Made by a program: the position numbers and the translations under genes. The notes below the pieces were generated by a model. It saw nothing but the letters and a program-made list of their open reading frames with translations. It ran no database searches and was not told the DNA's origin. A stretch of 64,000 nt of DNA from Shewanella chilikensis (GTDB lineage: Bacteria > Pseudomonadota > Gammaproteobacteria > Enterobacterales > Shewanellaceae), in NCBI RefSeq assembly GCF_002836945.1, contig NZ_NIJM01000016.1, forward strand, positions 25,102 through 89,101, read 5' to 3'. This document shows positions 56,542-64,000 of the stretch, one piece after another (the stretch's first letter is position 1; the number at the start of each line of letters is the position of its first letter).

Positions 56542-58785
56542 TCAGAACTGGTACGCCAGACTGAGGCGAATATCCCGTCCCTGAGCCGCAATGCCATCGG
56601 CCAGATGCGGACTGTAATACTGGTTGGTCAGGTTACGCAGCGCCAGCCTCAGCTCAAGCCCCTGCAACATATCTTCCGGCTGGAAGCCAAGATACAAGTC
56701 TTGCAGAAAATAGGCCTGGCTCGGTCTATCGCTGACAAACAGGCCCTCATCCGGCACCTTCTGCTGCGCATCATACCAACTGCCACGCCAGGAGAGCGAC
56801 AGCTCGGGAGTCAGGTAATACCCCAGGTGCAGACGCATATTGAGCGGAGGAATGTCTGCCAAGTTTTCATCCCTGCCACTGCTGTCACGCAGGCTGCCGC
56901 TGTGCTTGCCGCGGGTATAGGAAGCCGTATAGTCGGCAAACCAATCGTGCCAACGGTATTGAGCCTCGAAGTCGCCACCGTAGATATGGTAGCCGTCGAG
57001 ATTCACATAACCGCTCTCAAATGGTTGACTCTTGTCGACCCAGAGCCCTTTGCGCTGGGCGATATCCTGTTTTCCCTGATTCCAATACAGAGTCAGTTGG
57101 GTCGAGAGCCTGTCATCACCGGCGAAGACCCCATCAAAGGCGCTGCTCAGCCCAAGCTTATAGGCGTGCAGCCGCTCGACATCTATCCCGCGACTGGTCG
57201 CCTGAGCACTACTGGCCTTGGCATATTGCACCGCGTAAATCTCATCCACCACAGGTGCCTGCAGGCTGTAGGCATAATCCAGGGTCAGAAAGCTGACATC
57301 ACCGAGACGGTATTCCAACCCAAGCCTTGGCGACCAACCGCTGTGGCGGGTAGAGGAAAAATCATGACCGACACTGGGGTCGTTGTAATCCGGCGCCAGA
57401 TTACCATGGCCTATGCTGTAAATACTGTCGAAACGCAACGATGGTTTTAGAATGAGGTTATCCGTCAGGGCAATGCTGTCGCTGAGATAAAAGGCGTAGG
57501 TATCCTGGCGACCTCCAGGCTGGTAGTAAGGCGTGTACAGGCCGAAGTTTTTCTCCGCCTTGTTCTGATAACTCTTGTTGAATACCAGTGAGCGGCGATC
57601 GAGCGAGCGGTACTGCAGCCCCACAGTCAATAAGTGGTCACCCAACTGGCTGGTGTTGTTGATATCGATAAAGTCCCTGTCGTATTCGAGCCAGGACTCA
57701 TGGCCAAAGTTACCCACAGAAACAAACATCTTATCGAAGGCTATCTGGGGCCTTACCCAGTGTCTGTCGTTACTGCTGCTGGACAGCGCCAATTGCAGAT
57801 CCCACAGCGGACTGGCCGGTGTATAACGGTAGTTGAGTGAAACTGTGCTGTCTTTGTAACTGTTGAGGGCGGTATTGGCGTATTCTGCCGCCTCAAAAGA
57901 GCCGTACTTTTTGATATTAAACTCAGATACAGTGGGCATTTCGCCGCGGCGGTTGGCCCAGGGTTTACGGCCTTCATCATCGTAGGAGGTATAGCTCAAA
58001 GACAACTTGTGCGCTCCCAGCTCATAATCCAGCTTGGCCAGGAGGTTGTTTTGCCGATAGCCTGAGAAACGAAACACCTGGCCGTTGCCCAGCTCAAGAT
58101 CGCCGGCATCTTTATAGCTGTAGTTAACAAGTGCCGACAGCCCTGAGTTCAAGCGGCCATAAAGCATACCTGTGTAAGTCTCCAAGCCGTTGTTATCGGC
58201 ATAACTGGCCTTGACTCTGGCGCCCAATTTTTTGCCGTAATCCAGAAAATCATCGGCACTCTTGGTCACCACATACATGGAGCCACCGAAACCACCATTG
58301 CCGGAGCGGGGATCGTGGGCGCCCTTGATCACCTCAATTCGCTTGACCATATCCGGGTCGATAAAGAAAGAGCCGTAGCGATACTGTTCAAACCCGACCG
58401 GGGCGTTGTCGACATAGACATTGAGATCTTCTGTCTCACCAAAGCCCCAAACATTGATTTTCTCACCGCCGCTACGGGGGCCGCCATCAAGAGTGATGCC
58501 GGGCACAGTGTCCAGCACTTCGGCAAAGTTTCCCGCCTGTTGCTCCTCTATGTCCTCCAATGTCACCAAGGCTTCGCCCGGACGGGTCAGCGTCAGTTCC
58601 CGACGAAAAGGCTGGCCACGCACCTCTATGATCTCTATCGCTTCCACCTTAGGCTCACCCAGCACACTGCTACCACTCTTGGACGGCAGAGAAGTTGCGG
58701 CCAGCAAGGGCCAGGGCGCCAAGGCACACAGCAGTAATGGCAGCTTGCCGCTCGGCGCCATTCGCCGGGATTGTTCGCTTGTCAT
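56542..58785 (-). CDS. TonB-dependent outer-membrane receptor, probable iron/heme uptake
   Basis: A 747-residue receptor with a signal peptide (about 1-30), TonB box-like EIIEVRGQ near residues 52-59, a plug domain (about 60-185, VLDTVPGITLDGG; MVKRIEVIKGAHDPRSGNGGFGG) and a barrel ending LSLAYQF. The stretch YAYSLQAPVVDEIY resembles the FRAP region of hemoglobin/heme receptors, which suggests heme or a siderophore. A Fur box overlaps its promoter. A GGAG site lies 11 bases before the ATG. No TonB, periplasmic binding or ABC genes are adjacent. Confidence 0.87.
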   Translation of the reverse strand: MTSEQSRRMAPSGKLPLLLCALAPWPLLAATSLPSKSGSSVLGEPKVEAIEIIEVRGQPFRRELTLTRPGEALVTLEDIEEQQAGNFAEVLDTVPGITLDGGPRSGGEKINVWGFGETEDLNVYVDNAPVGFEQYRYGSFFIDPDMVKRIEVIKGAHDPRSGNGGFGGSMYVVTKSADDFLDYGKKLGARVKASYADNNGLETYTGMLYGRLNSGLSALVNYSYKDAGDLELGNGQVFRFSGYRQNNLLAKLDYELGAHKLSLSYTSYDDEGRKPWANRRGEMPTVSEFNIKKYGSFEAAEYANTALNSYKDSTVSLNYRYTPASPLWDLQLALSSSSNDRHWVRPQIAFDKMFVSVGNFGHESWLEYDRDFIDINNTSQLGDHLLTVGLQYRSLDRRSLVFNKSYQNKAEKNFGLYTPYYQPGGRQDTYAFYLSDSIALTDNLILKPSLRFDSIYSIGHGNLAPDYNDPSVGHDFSSTRHSGWSPRLGLEYRLGDVSFLTLDYAYSLQAPVVDEIYAVQYAKASSAQATSRGIDVERLHAYKLGLSSAFDGVFAGDDRLSTQLTLYWNQGKQDIAQRKGLWVDKSQPFESGYVNLDGYHIYGGDFEAQYRWHDWFADYTASYTRGKHSGSLRDSSGRDENLADIPPLNMRLHLGYYLTPELSLSWRGSWYDAQQKVPDEGLFVSDRPSQAYFLQDLYLGFQPEDMLQGLELRLALRNLTNQYYSPHLADGIAAQGRDIRLSLAYQF

Positions 58786-58814
58786 CTATCATCTCCCCTT
58801 AAAAATAAGGCGGC

Positions 58815-58852
58815 ATTATAAGAACCAAGCTTACAAATGAGAATTATTCTCA
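58815..58852 (-). promoter_or_regulatory. Fur-controlled promoter of the TonB receptor
   Basis: The perfect palindrome TGAGAATTATTCTCA (58838-58852) matches the Fur box core. On the minus strand, TATAAT (58815-58820) lies 17 bases from TTCTCA (58838-58843), so Fur would cover the -35 element. Iron repression is the expected control. Confidence 0.85.
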
Positions 58853-58965
58853 CCGATATTTACATAGGATCCAATTTGGTTATCTTTGTTTTAAAAATGT
58901 AAAACCACTTGACTCACAACAGGCTTTCACCTGAGATATCGCCCTGAAGAAAATGGAGAACAAAG

Positions 58966-59640
58966 ATGAGCTTCAGCGAACAAGGTTTTGCCTTTCTGAC
59001 CCGGCTGGAAAACAACAACGACAGGGCCTGGTTCAAGCAACATCAGGACGAATATGAAACCCTGCTCAGGGGGCCGGCACTGACATTTATTGAACAGATG
59101 CAGCAGCCTATTCAGGCCTTGTCTCCCAGATTGACGGCGGTCGCCAAGAAGGTCGGAGGCAGTTTGATGCGACCACAGCGGGACACTCGCTTTGGTCACG
59201 ACAAGTCGCCCTACAAGCTCAATGTCGGGATCCAGTTTCGCCATTTTCAGGGTAAGGATGTCCACGCTCCCGGGTTGTATCTGCATCTGGCCAACGATGG
59301 CTGCTTTATCGCTGCCGGGATCTGGCGCCCCGAATCCAAGGTGCTCGGCGCCATCAGGCAATGTATCGACGACAACCCACGCGCCTACAGTAAGGCGTTG
59401 GAGGAATTACAGCGCCATGGGTTTACGATGGACGGTGACAGCCTGATGCGGCCACCCAAGGGGTTCGATAAAAGCCACCCATTGATAAACGAGTTGAAAC
59501 GCAAAGACTTTGTGGCGCTTAAGATGCTGACAAAAGAGCAGGTTTGCAGCAATAATTTTGTCGACTTCTGTGCCAGTGAGTTCCAACACACCCAGGCGTT
59601 GATGCGCTATCTGTGTTTCGCCCTGGACTTGGATTATTGA
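58966..59640 (+). CDS. DUF2461 family protein
   Basis: A 224-residue cytosolic protein of the DUF2461 (TIGR02453) family, recognised by FLTRLENNNDRAWFKQHQDEYE near residues 10-31, MRPQRDTRFGHDKSPYK near 68-84 and PGLYLHLANDGCFIAAGIWRPES near 102-124. Function is unknown. A GGAG site precedes the ATG. It is divergent from the Fur-controlled receptor and convergent with the TetR gene. Confidence 0.88.
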   Translation: MSFSEQGFAFLTRLENNNDRAWFKQHQDEYETLLRGPALTFIEQMQQPIQALSPRLTAVAKKVGGSLMRPQRDTRFGHDKSPYKLNVGIQFRHFQGKDVHAPGLYLHLANDGCFIAAGIWRPESKVLGAIRQCIDDNPRAYSKALEELQRHGFTMDGDSLMRPPKGFDKSHPLINELKRKDFVALKMLTKEQVCSNNFVDFCASEFQHTQALMRYLCFALDLDY

Positions 59641-59701
59641 TGTCTGTTCCTGGATTATTGATTGCCGTACCCGGGCTTAAACTGCCCAGGTACAATCCGG
59701 C

Positions 59702-60274
59702 TCAACGTCCAAGCTGAGCCCGCATCACACTCAGCGCCTGCTGCAACTCCTGATGCAAACCGGCCTTGCCTAGCACCCGAATTCCCTGCAGTTGCAGCAG
59801 TAACCAGGCCGCGAGCGCCTCGGGATTGTCGCTGCTAAGCTCGCCGCGCTCTCTGGCGTGGGTCAACGCCTTGGCAAACGCCTCCTTGATGGAGTCAAAC
59901 AAGTGCCGACTCTCTTGCTGCACGACAGCATCCTCCAGGCTCATCTCCAGCAGCGCATTTTGCAGGAAACAGCCGTATTTTTGCTCTCGCTGCTGGGCCA
60001 CAAACTGTTCAAGATAATCAATTACCTGCTGCAACCCTGCGCCTTCGGCGCGCAGGCTGTCGAGCGCTGGCAACGAGTTTTGCTGCAGATACAGACGCAG
60101 CGCCTCCCGGTACAGATTCAGCTTGTCGCCATAGGTGTTATAGAGACTGAATCTGTTGATCCCCAGATGCTCCACCAGATCCGCCACTGAAGTGGCGGCA
60201 TAACCCTTTTGCCAAAAGAGCTCCATTGCCAATTTCAGCTTATCTTCCCGGTCAAAATTGCAACTTCTTGCCAT
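59702..60274 (-). CDS. TetR family transcriptional regulator
   Basis: A 190-residue regulator with the TetR helix-turn-helix at the N-terminus (LAMELFWQKGYAATSVADLVEHLGINRFSLYNTYGDK, about residues 15-51) and a helical ligand domain with a cysteine in YGCFLQNALLEMS. The ATG at 60274 follows GGGAG. The open frame extends upstream into the divergent GST gene but lacks sense there. Divergence from two glutathione transferase genes suggests it represses them in response to an electrophile. Confidence 0.9.
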   Translation of the reverse strand: MARSCNFDREDKLKLAMELFWQKGYAATSVADLVEHLGINRFSLYNTYGDKLNLYREALRLYLQQNSLPALDSLRAEGAGLQQVIDYLEQFVAQQREQKYGCFLQNALLEMSLEDAVVQQESRHLFDSIKEAFAKALTHARERGELSSDNPEALAAWLLLQLQGIRVLGKAGLHQELQQALSVMRAQLGR

Positions 60275-60330
60275 ACTGCTCCCAAGCGTTTCCAGCGAAT
60301 GACGTGCTGTATATTTAGTCAAATTAATTC

Positions 60331-60380
60331 TTGACTGATCGTTCTGATATCCCCTAAAGTCTAACCTAAACGATCGTTCC
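60331..60380. promoter_or_regulatory. candidate TetR operator
   Basis: The octamer GATCGTTC occurs twice, at 60337-60344 and 60372-60379 (35 bases apart), in the divergent TetR-GST region. The second copy lies in a ten-base palindrome AACGATCGTT (60369-60378). This is a likely binding site for the neighbouring regulator. Confidence 0.5.
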
Positions 60381-60454
60381 GAAAAAGATTTGAATACATT
60401 TTCCTGACAGCCAAGCCAGGGGCAAAACGGCCCAAGACAGATGGAGAAAGATAG

Positions 60455-61075
60455 ATGAAGCTGTATGAACTCGGACCTACCCCAAGTGCCCGCAGAGTCA
60501 GTATTTTCATGGCGGAGAAAGGCATAGATATCGAGCGGGTACACGTCGATCTTCGCGGCGGAGAAAATCTCTCGGCCGAATTCAAGGCCAAGAGTCTCAA
60601 TGGCCGCATTCCGCTGCTGGATCTGGATGATGGCAGTTATCTGTGCGAATCTGTGGCCATCTGCCGTTATCTTGACGAGTTGTTCCCTACCGAACTCAAG
60701 CTCTTTGGTAGCACACCGCTGGAGCGAGCAAAGGTGGAGATGTGGCAACGCATCGTTGAACTGCAGGGGTTGTTACCTGCCTTTCAGGCATTTCGCAATA
60801 TCAGCGGCATCTACAGCGACCGGGAAACCTGCATTCAAGCCTGGGGCGAAGAATCCCGCAAGCGCCTGGAATCTTTCCTGCCTCTGCTGGAGCAGCGCCT
60901 GAGTGAATCCCCTTATCTGGCCGGTGACAACTACTCCATTGCCGATATTACCGCCTATATCTTATTGGGATTCATCAAAAATCTGCAGATTTCACTGCAA
61001 CCTTTCCCTGTGCTCCAAAACTGGTATGAGCAAACCGGACAACGCCCGGCAATGAGCCAGCCAAAACAAGGATAA
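60455..61075 (+). CDS. glutathione S-transferase family protein
   Basis: A 206-residue protein with the thioredoxin-like N-terminal domain (about 1-80, MKLYELGPTPSARRVSIFMAEKG; NGRIPLLDLDDGSYLCESVAICRYL, where the E-S pair binds glutathione) and the all-helical C-terminal domain (about 90-200, LAGDNYSIADITAYILL). It conjugates or reduces with glutathione; the substrate is unknown. It is divergent from the TetR gene and followed after 28 bases by a second GST, probably in one operon. Confidence 0.92.
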   Translation: MKLYELGPTPSARRVSIFMAEKGIDIERVHVDLRGGENLSAEFKAKSLNGRIPLLDLDDGSYLCESVAICRYLDELFPTELKLFGSTPLERAKVEMWQRIVELQGLLPAFQAFRNISGIYSDRETCIQAWGEESRKRLESFLPLLEQRLSESPYLAGDNYSIADITAYILLGFIKNLQISLQPFPVLQNWYEQTGQRPAMSQPKQG

Positions 61076-61103
61076 AAGCAAGGATAAAATCTAGGAGACA
61101 CAC

Positions 61104-61775
61104 ATGATTGAACTCTATACCGCCGCCACCCCCAACGGCTTTAAAATCAGTATTGCCCTGGAAGAGATGGGCTTGCCTTACCGGGTACACCATCTGGATC
61201 TCAGTGCCAATGAACAGAAACAACCCGAGTTTTTAGCCATCAATCCCAACGGCCGGATCCCGGCCATCATAGACAGGGATAACAATGATTTCGTGGTGTT
61301 TGAATCCGGAGCCATCCTGCTTTACTTGGCTGAAAAAACAGGGAAATTCTTACCTGCTGATGCCAAGAAGCGCTCCAAGGTCATCCAATGGCTGATGTTC
61401 CAGATGGGCGGCGTAGGCCCCATGATGGGACAAGCCAATGTGTTCTACCGCTATTTTCCGGATAAGATCCCGGCCGCGATAGAGCGTTATCAAAAAGAAG
61501 GCCGGCGCCTGTTTGAGGTGATGGATAATCAGTTGGCCAAACATGCCTATCTGGCCGGTGATGAGTACAGCATAGCCGATATGGCCACCTGGCCCTGGGT
61601 GCGGATCTATGACTGGAGCGGCATAGATATTCAAGGCCTGCCTCATCTGCAACGTTGGCTCGATACGCTGGCTCTGCGCCCGGCCTGTCAAAAAGGCATA
61701 GTCACCCCGGAGTCCAGGGACCAGTTAAGCGATGAAGACAGCGCCAAACAGATAGCGCAAATGGTTACCCGCTAA
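61104..61775 (+). CDS. glutathione transferase-like disulfide-bond oxidoreductase, YfcG type
   Basis: A 223-residue GST-fold protein closest to E. coli YfcG (nu class): [19 protein letters not shown] near residues 8-26, [13 protein letters not shown] near 48-60, [19 protein letters not shown] near 67-85 and [15 protein letters not shown] near 95-109. YfcG reduces disulfides using two bound glutathiones rather than by classic conjugation; the TPN and ESGA elements support that assignment. An AGGAG site lies before the ATG. It is the second gene of the TetR-linked GST operon. Confidence 0.9.
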   Translation: MIELYTAATPNGFKISIALEEMGLPYRVHHLDLSANEQKQPEFLAINPNGRIPAIIDRDNNDFVVFESGAILLYLAEKTGKFLPADAKKRSKVIQWLMFQMGGVGPMMGQANVFYRYFPDKIPAAIERYQKEGRRLFEVMDNQLAKHAYLAGDEYSIADMATWPWVRIYDWSGIDIQGLPHLQRWLDTLALRPACQKGIVTPESRDQLSDEDSAKQIAQMVTR

Positions 61776-61838
61776 ATCTGAGTCGTGTGGTAAGCAATAG
61801 TAGACAGTAGCAACCATTAGCAAACATTAGCAAACAAG

Positions 61839-61866
61839 GTGCCGGGGACAGGCCGCGGCACTTCTG
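61839..61866 (+). terminator. weak hairpin after the GST operon, containing a REP-like motif
   Basis: GTGCCG (61839-61844) and CGGCAC (61856-61861) form a short stem followed by TTCTGTT. The loop side holds CCGGGGACAG (61842-61851), the motif also seen at 50088 and 63257. Confidence 0.4.
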
Positions 61867-61911
61867 TTAATATTGGCGCCATTGCTATCCCCACTTGATG
61901 CAGAGAAACCT

Positions 61912-63228
61912 TTGACCGCGCCAAGCCCTTCACTGACTCCGGCCCAAAAACGTGCCGCCAGTTATGCCAACACCATCAACACACTGTTTACTGAAATTCT
62001 CGACAGTCGCCAGAGTGCCGATCGGGTGCTGGCGAACTATTTCCGCAGCAACAAGAAACACGGCTCCAAAGACAGAAGAGTCATTCGGGAAACCCTGTTT
62101 GCCTTGTTTCGTTGGTGGGGTTGGTTACAACAACTTGAAGCTACCGATGAGCAAAGCCTGTGGTTCCAGCGCCTGGCATTGGCGGCGGCGATAGAAGCCC
62201 ACCCTTGGACGGACATTATCAGTGCCTGGCAGCAACAAGCGGGCAAGTCATTTGCCCTGCCTGAGCAGGCTCTGGCCCCCAAAGCCGCCGCCGCATTGGT
62301 ATTCAAGGTCTCTGGCCAACATGTCTTGGCAAGAGACCTGGCGCCGGACTGGTTCTGGCAGGCCGTGGCGCCGCTGCCAGCGGCCCGGGAAGAGCTGCTG
62401 ATAGACGCGCTTTGCAGTCGCCCGCCTATCTGGGCCAGGGTGCAAAATATGCCGCTGTCCAAAGCCCTGGCCGAACTCAGAAGCGCCGGAGTCGATGCCA
62501 GCGCCGCCCCCGTCTTCAATGACGCCATCAGCCTTGGCAGCAAGAGTATCAACCTCAATGAAATCAGACTCTATAAAGAAGGGTTTATTGAAGTGCAGGA
62601 TCTGGCCTCCCAGGTCATAGGCCAGGTTTGCGCCCCAAGAGCCAATGAAAACTGGTGGGACGCCTGCTCCGGCGCCGGTGGCAAGAGCCTGCAACTCAGT
62701 TCGCTGATGCAGCAAGATAGTGCCGCCAAAGGCGTTTTTGGCACTATTACCGCCTCGGATATCCGCCCGGCTGCGCTCAATGAACTGGAAAAACGCGCCA
62801 AACGCGCCGGTTTCAACATCAAGGTTGCGCCTTGGCGCAGCGATGCCCTGCCGGTTGCCAGAGAAACCTTCGACGGCGTGCTGGTCGATGCCCCCTGCAG
62901 CTGCACCGGCACCTGGCGCCGAAATCCGGACATGCGCTGGCTGGATGACAGCCAGGCCATCAGCGATAAACCCGCGCTGCAGCTCGACATACTCAGCCGC
63001 GCCTGCGATGCGGTCAAGCCAGGTGGCACTTTGGTTTACGCCACCTGCTCACTGGCGGACAGCGAAAACCGCCAGGTGGTCGATGCCTTCCTGGCCAAGC
63101 GACCCGAGTTTACTCTGGAAACGCTCAGCCACCCATTCAGCGGTGAACAGACGCAGTATTTGACGATTTGGCCCTTTGAAGCCAATGCCGATGGGATGTT
63201 TGTTGTTCGTTTTCGTAAACAAGGCTAG
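61912..63228 (+). CDS. RsmB/NOP family rRNA (cytosine-C5)-methyltransferase
   Basis: A 438-residue AdoMet-dependent RNA methyltransferase. The N-terminal helical domain (about 15-150, NusB-like in RsmB) is followed by the catalytic domain with WWDACSGAGGKSLQLSSLM near 244-262 for AdoMet binding, DAPCSCTGTWRRNPD near 325-339 and YATCSL near 378-383 holding the two catalytic cysteines. RNA target is unknown: it resembles RsmB but is a separate subgroup. No in-frame ATG exists near the start; TTG at 61912 (preceded by AGAG) is chosen, with TTG at 61873 as alternative. Confidence 0.88.
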   Translation: MTAPSPSLTPAQKRAASYANTINTLFTEILDSRQSADRVLANYFRSNKKHGSKDRRVIRETLFALFRWWGWLQQLEATDEQSLWFQRLALAAAIEAHPWTDIISAWQQQAGKSFALPEQALAPKAAAALVFKVSGQHVLARDLAPDWFWQAVAPLPAAREELLIDALCSRPPIWARVQNMPLSKALAELRSAGVDASAAPVFNDAISLGSKSINLNEIRLYKEGFIEVQDLASQVIGQVCAPRANENWWDACSGAGGKSLQLSSLMQQDSAAKGVFGTITASDIRPAALNELEKRAKRAGFNIKVAPWRSDALPVARETFDGVLVDAPCSCTGTWRRNPDMRWLDDSQAISDKPALQLDILSRACDAVKPGGTLVYATCSLADSENRQVVDAFLAKRPEFTLETLSHPFSGEQTQYLTIWPFEANADGMFVVRFRKQG

Positions 63229-63256
63229 CAAGAGTCAGGTTAGTGCCTGAAGATAA

Positions 63257-63266
63257 CCGGGGACAG
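63257..63266 (+). repeat. short REP-like motif, copy 3
   Basis: AACCGGGGACAGACATG occurs just past the methyltransferase stop and shares CCGGGGACAG with 50088-50107 (minus) and 61842-61851. Confidence 0.35.
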
Positions 63267-63378
63267 ACATGCAATAATTTTTACCTTAAGACGCTAAATT
63301 TCTCACTTTAGCTTGACCGGCGCTTTAGGTAAAAAGGAGCGGTGCAACCTATATGCACTGTGTTATTGGAAATGGATC

Positions 63379-63540
63379 ATGTCAAACCACTATGATTTCG
63401 ACGACAATGATGCTCCATGGGGAGATCATGTCAGAGGCAAGCAAAAGAACAAACGGGTCAAACAACGCCGCCGGGACAGCAAGAGACGTTATCCGGACGA
63501 ATATATGGAGCCTGAGTTCCTCAGAGATAAATGGAAATAA
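63379..63540 (+). CDS. small basic hypothetical protein, 53 residues
   Basis: A short, very polar protein: an acidic N-terminus (HYDFDDNDAPWGDH) followed by a Lys/Arg-rich centre (KQKNKRVKQRRRDSKRR) and an acidic C-terminus (PDEYMEPEFLRDKWK). The frame is open upstream to 63313, but the ATG at 63379 with GGAAATGGATC before it is the more natural start. The charge pattern suggests binding to nucleic acid or a ribosome, which is inference only. I do not recognise a named family, though codon use looks genuine. Confidence 0.6.
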   Translation: MSNHYDFDDNDAPWGDHVRGKQKNKRVKQRRRDSKRRYPDEYMEPEFLRDKWK

Positions 63541-63582
63541 TCTTGGCTTAATCTCAAGAAAACCAATCAACAACAAAGGGGC

Positions 63583-63597
63583 TGAAGGTGCGAATAA
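63583..63597 (+). repeat. single arm of the 7519-7580 palindromic element
   Basis: GAAGGTGCGAATAAG is identical to the right-arm core of the element at 7519-7580 (read in reverse complement) but has no partner arm nearby. It may be a decayed or solo copy. Confidence 0.5.
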
Positions 63598-63752
63598 GCC
63601 CCATTTGTGCACTGCATCGACTCACCTGTCTAGGCTACGCCAATTTGCAACAACGCCAGCGGCGGCTCCGGAGGGGGTATTGGTGCAATTCTGTTAACCC
63701 TGAGTAGCTTGAACTATTTGAAAGATCTGCAGGCATACACCTCATTTTCAGG

Positions 63753-64000
63753 CACAGGCGAAACTGTGACCGTCGAAAACAGGGACGTTTTCGTCGAGGC
63801 TACATGGACGTATTCACGCCGTGTCACAGGAGCGCCTGTGCGAAAGGCGCACCGCAGGTGATTGGCGGCTGCTTAGCCAGAAGCTAAGACCTAGTTTATT
63901 GATGAGTTTTGACTTAAAGCCATGATAGCCGCTGTGCCAGCGGCCTAAAGTCGTGGAGCTTCGCCCCACACCCGACCAAGAGAGGATCTGCAGCAATCCC
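63753..64000. repeat. highly structured multi-hairpin repeat running off the window
   Basis: A long two-part stem pairs CACAGGCG-aaa-CTGTGAC (63753-63770) with GTCACAG-gag-CGCCTGTG (63823-63840), leaving a symmetric 3x3 internal loop. Inside it, CGAAAAC-agggac-GTTTTCG (63774-63793) forms a hairpin. Further hairpins follow: CTTAGC-cagaa-GCTAAG (63872-63888) and CCGCTG-tgc-CAGCGG (63929-63943). A 60-codon antisense frame (63814-63996) is embedded. I recall similar sequence as a dispersed intergenic repeat in Shewanella and Vibrio, but cannot verify it here. The right end is outside the window. Confidence 0.55.

Noticed and set aside
63814..63996. 60-codon minus-strand frame
   Set aside because: It lies inside the structured repeat; such frames in dispersed repeats are usually annotation artefacts.

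Overview
The window is chromosomal DNA from a gammaproteobacterium, very probably Shewanella. The basis is protein character (DUF3549/DUF3301/DUF3718 families, a RhlE-type helicase, TonB receptors, two NDH-2 enzymes, a GGDEF-EAL protein) and gene order such as adhB close to a six-gene glycogen operon. I ran no database search. I saw no tRNA, rRNA, CRISPR array, prophage or intact insertion sequence. Gene density is high and most genes are ordinary core or metabolic genes.

Left part (1-18 kb): the end of map, then glnD and dapD; a small secreted DUF3718 protein; and a leftward set yqcC-truC-yqcA-PTS EIICB-purU. Divergent from yqcC is a DUF3549-DUF3301 pair. Between that pair and the ribosomal operon lies about 1.1 kb without a protein gene. 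It holds a clear CsrB-family regulatory RNA on the minus strand: about 26 GGA motifs, a GC-rich terminator and a far-upstream UvrY-type palindrome. Next come rpsP-rimM-trmD-rplS and ffh (leftward), ypjD and corB (rightward) and an Mpo1-like membrane protein.

Middle part (18-44 kb): a large TonB receptor divergent from a LacI-family regulator, with candidate operators between them; a type II NADH dehydrogenase; a MATE transporter; a COG0523 GTPase; a lipoprotein built of six 13-residue repeats; a DEAD-box helicase; and a GGDEF-EAL protein with a 5TMR-LYT-like membrane sensor and three PAS domains. The compact glycogen operon malQ-glgB-glgX-glgP-glgC-glgA follows. Nearly all its genes overlap, and glgX carries an odd hexapeptide repeat insertion.

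Right part (44-64 kb): a MarR regulator divergent from an ablA-Na+/solute symporter-ablB operon, which predicts N-epsilon-acetyl-beta-lysine (osmolyte) synthesis. Then come an iron alcohol dehydrogenase, a second NDH-2, two overlapping small zinc-ribbon genes, a YgjV protein, a Crp/Fnr regulator, a second MarR, a PhnA/YjdM protein, a Fur-controlled TonB receptor of probable heme or siderophore type, DUF2461, a TetR regulator divergent from two glutathione transferases, an RsmB-like RNA methyltransferase and a small basic protein. The last 250 bases are a strongly structured, probably dispersed repeat that continues past the window.

Points most worth a second look are the CsrB RNA with its upstream double palindrome, the abl operon with an embedded transporter, the coding repeats in glgX and in the lipoprotein, and several short repeat elements.
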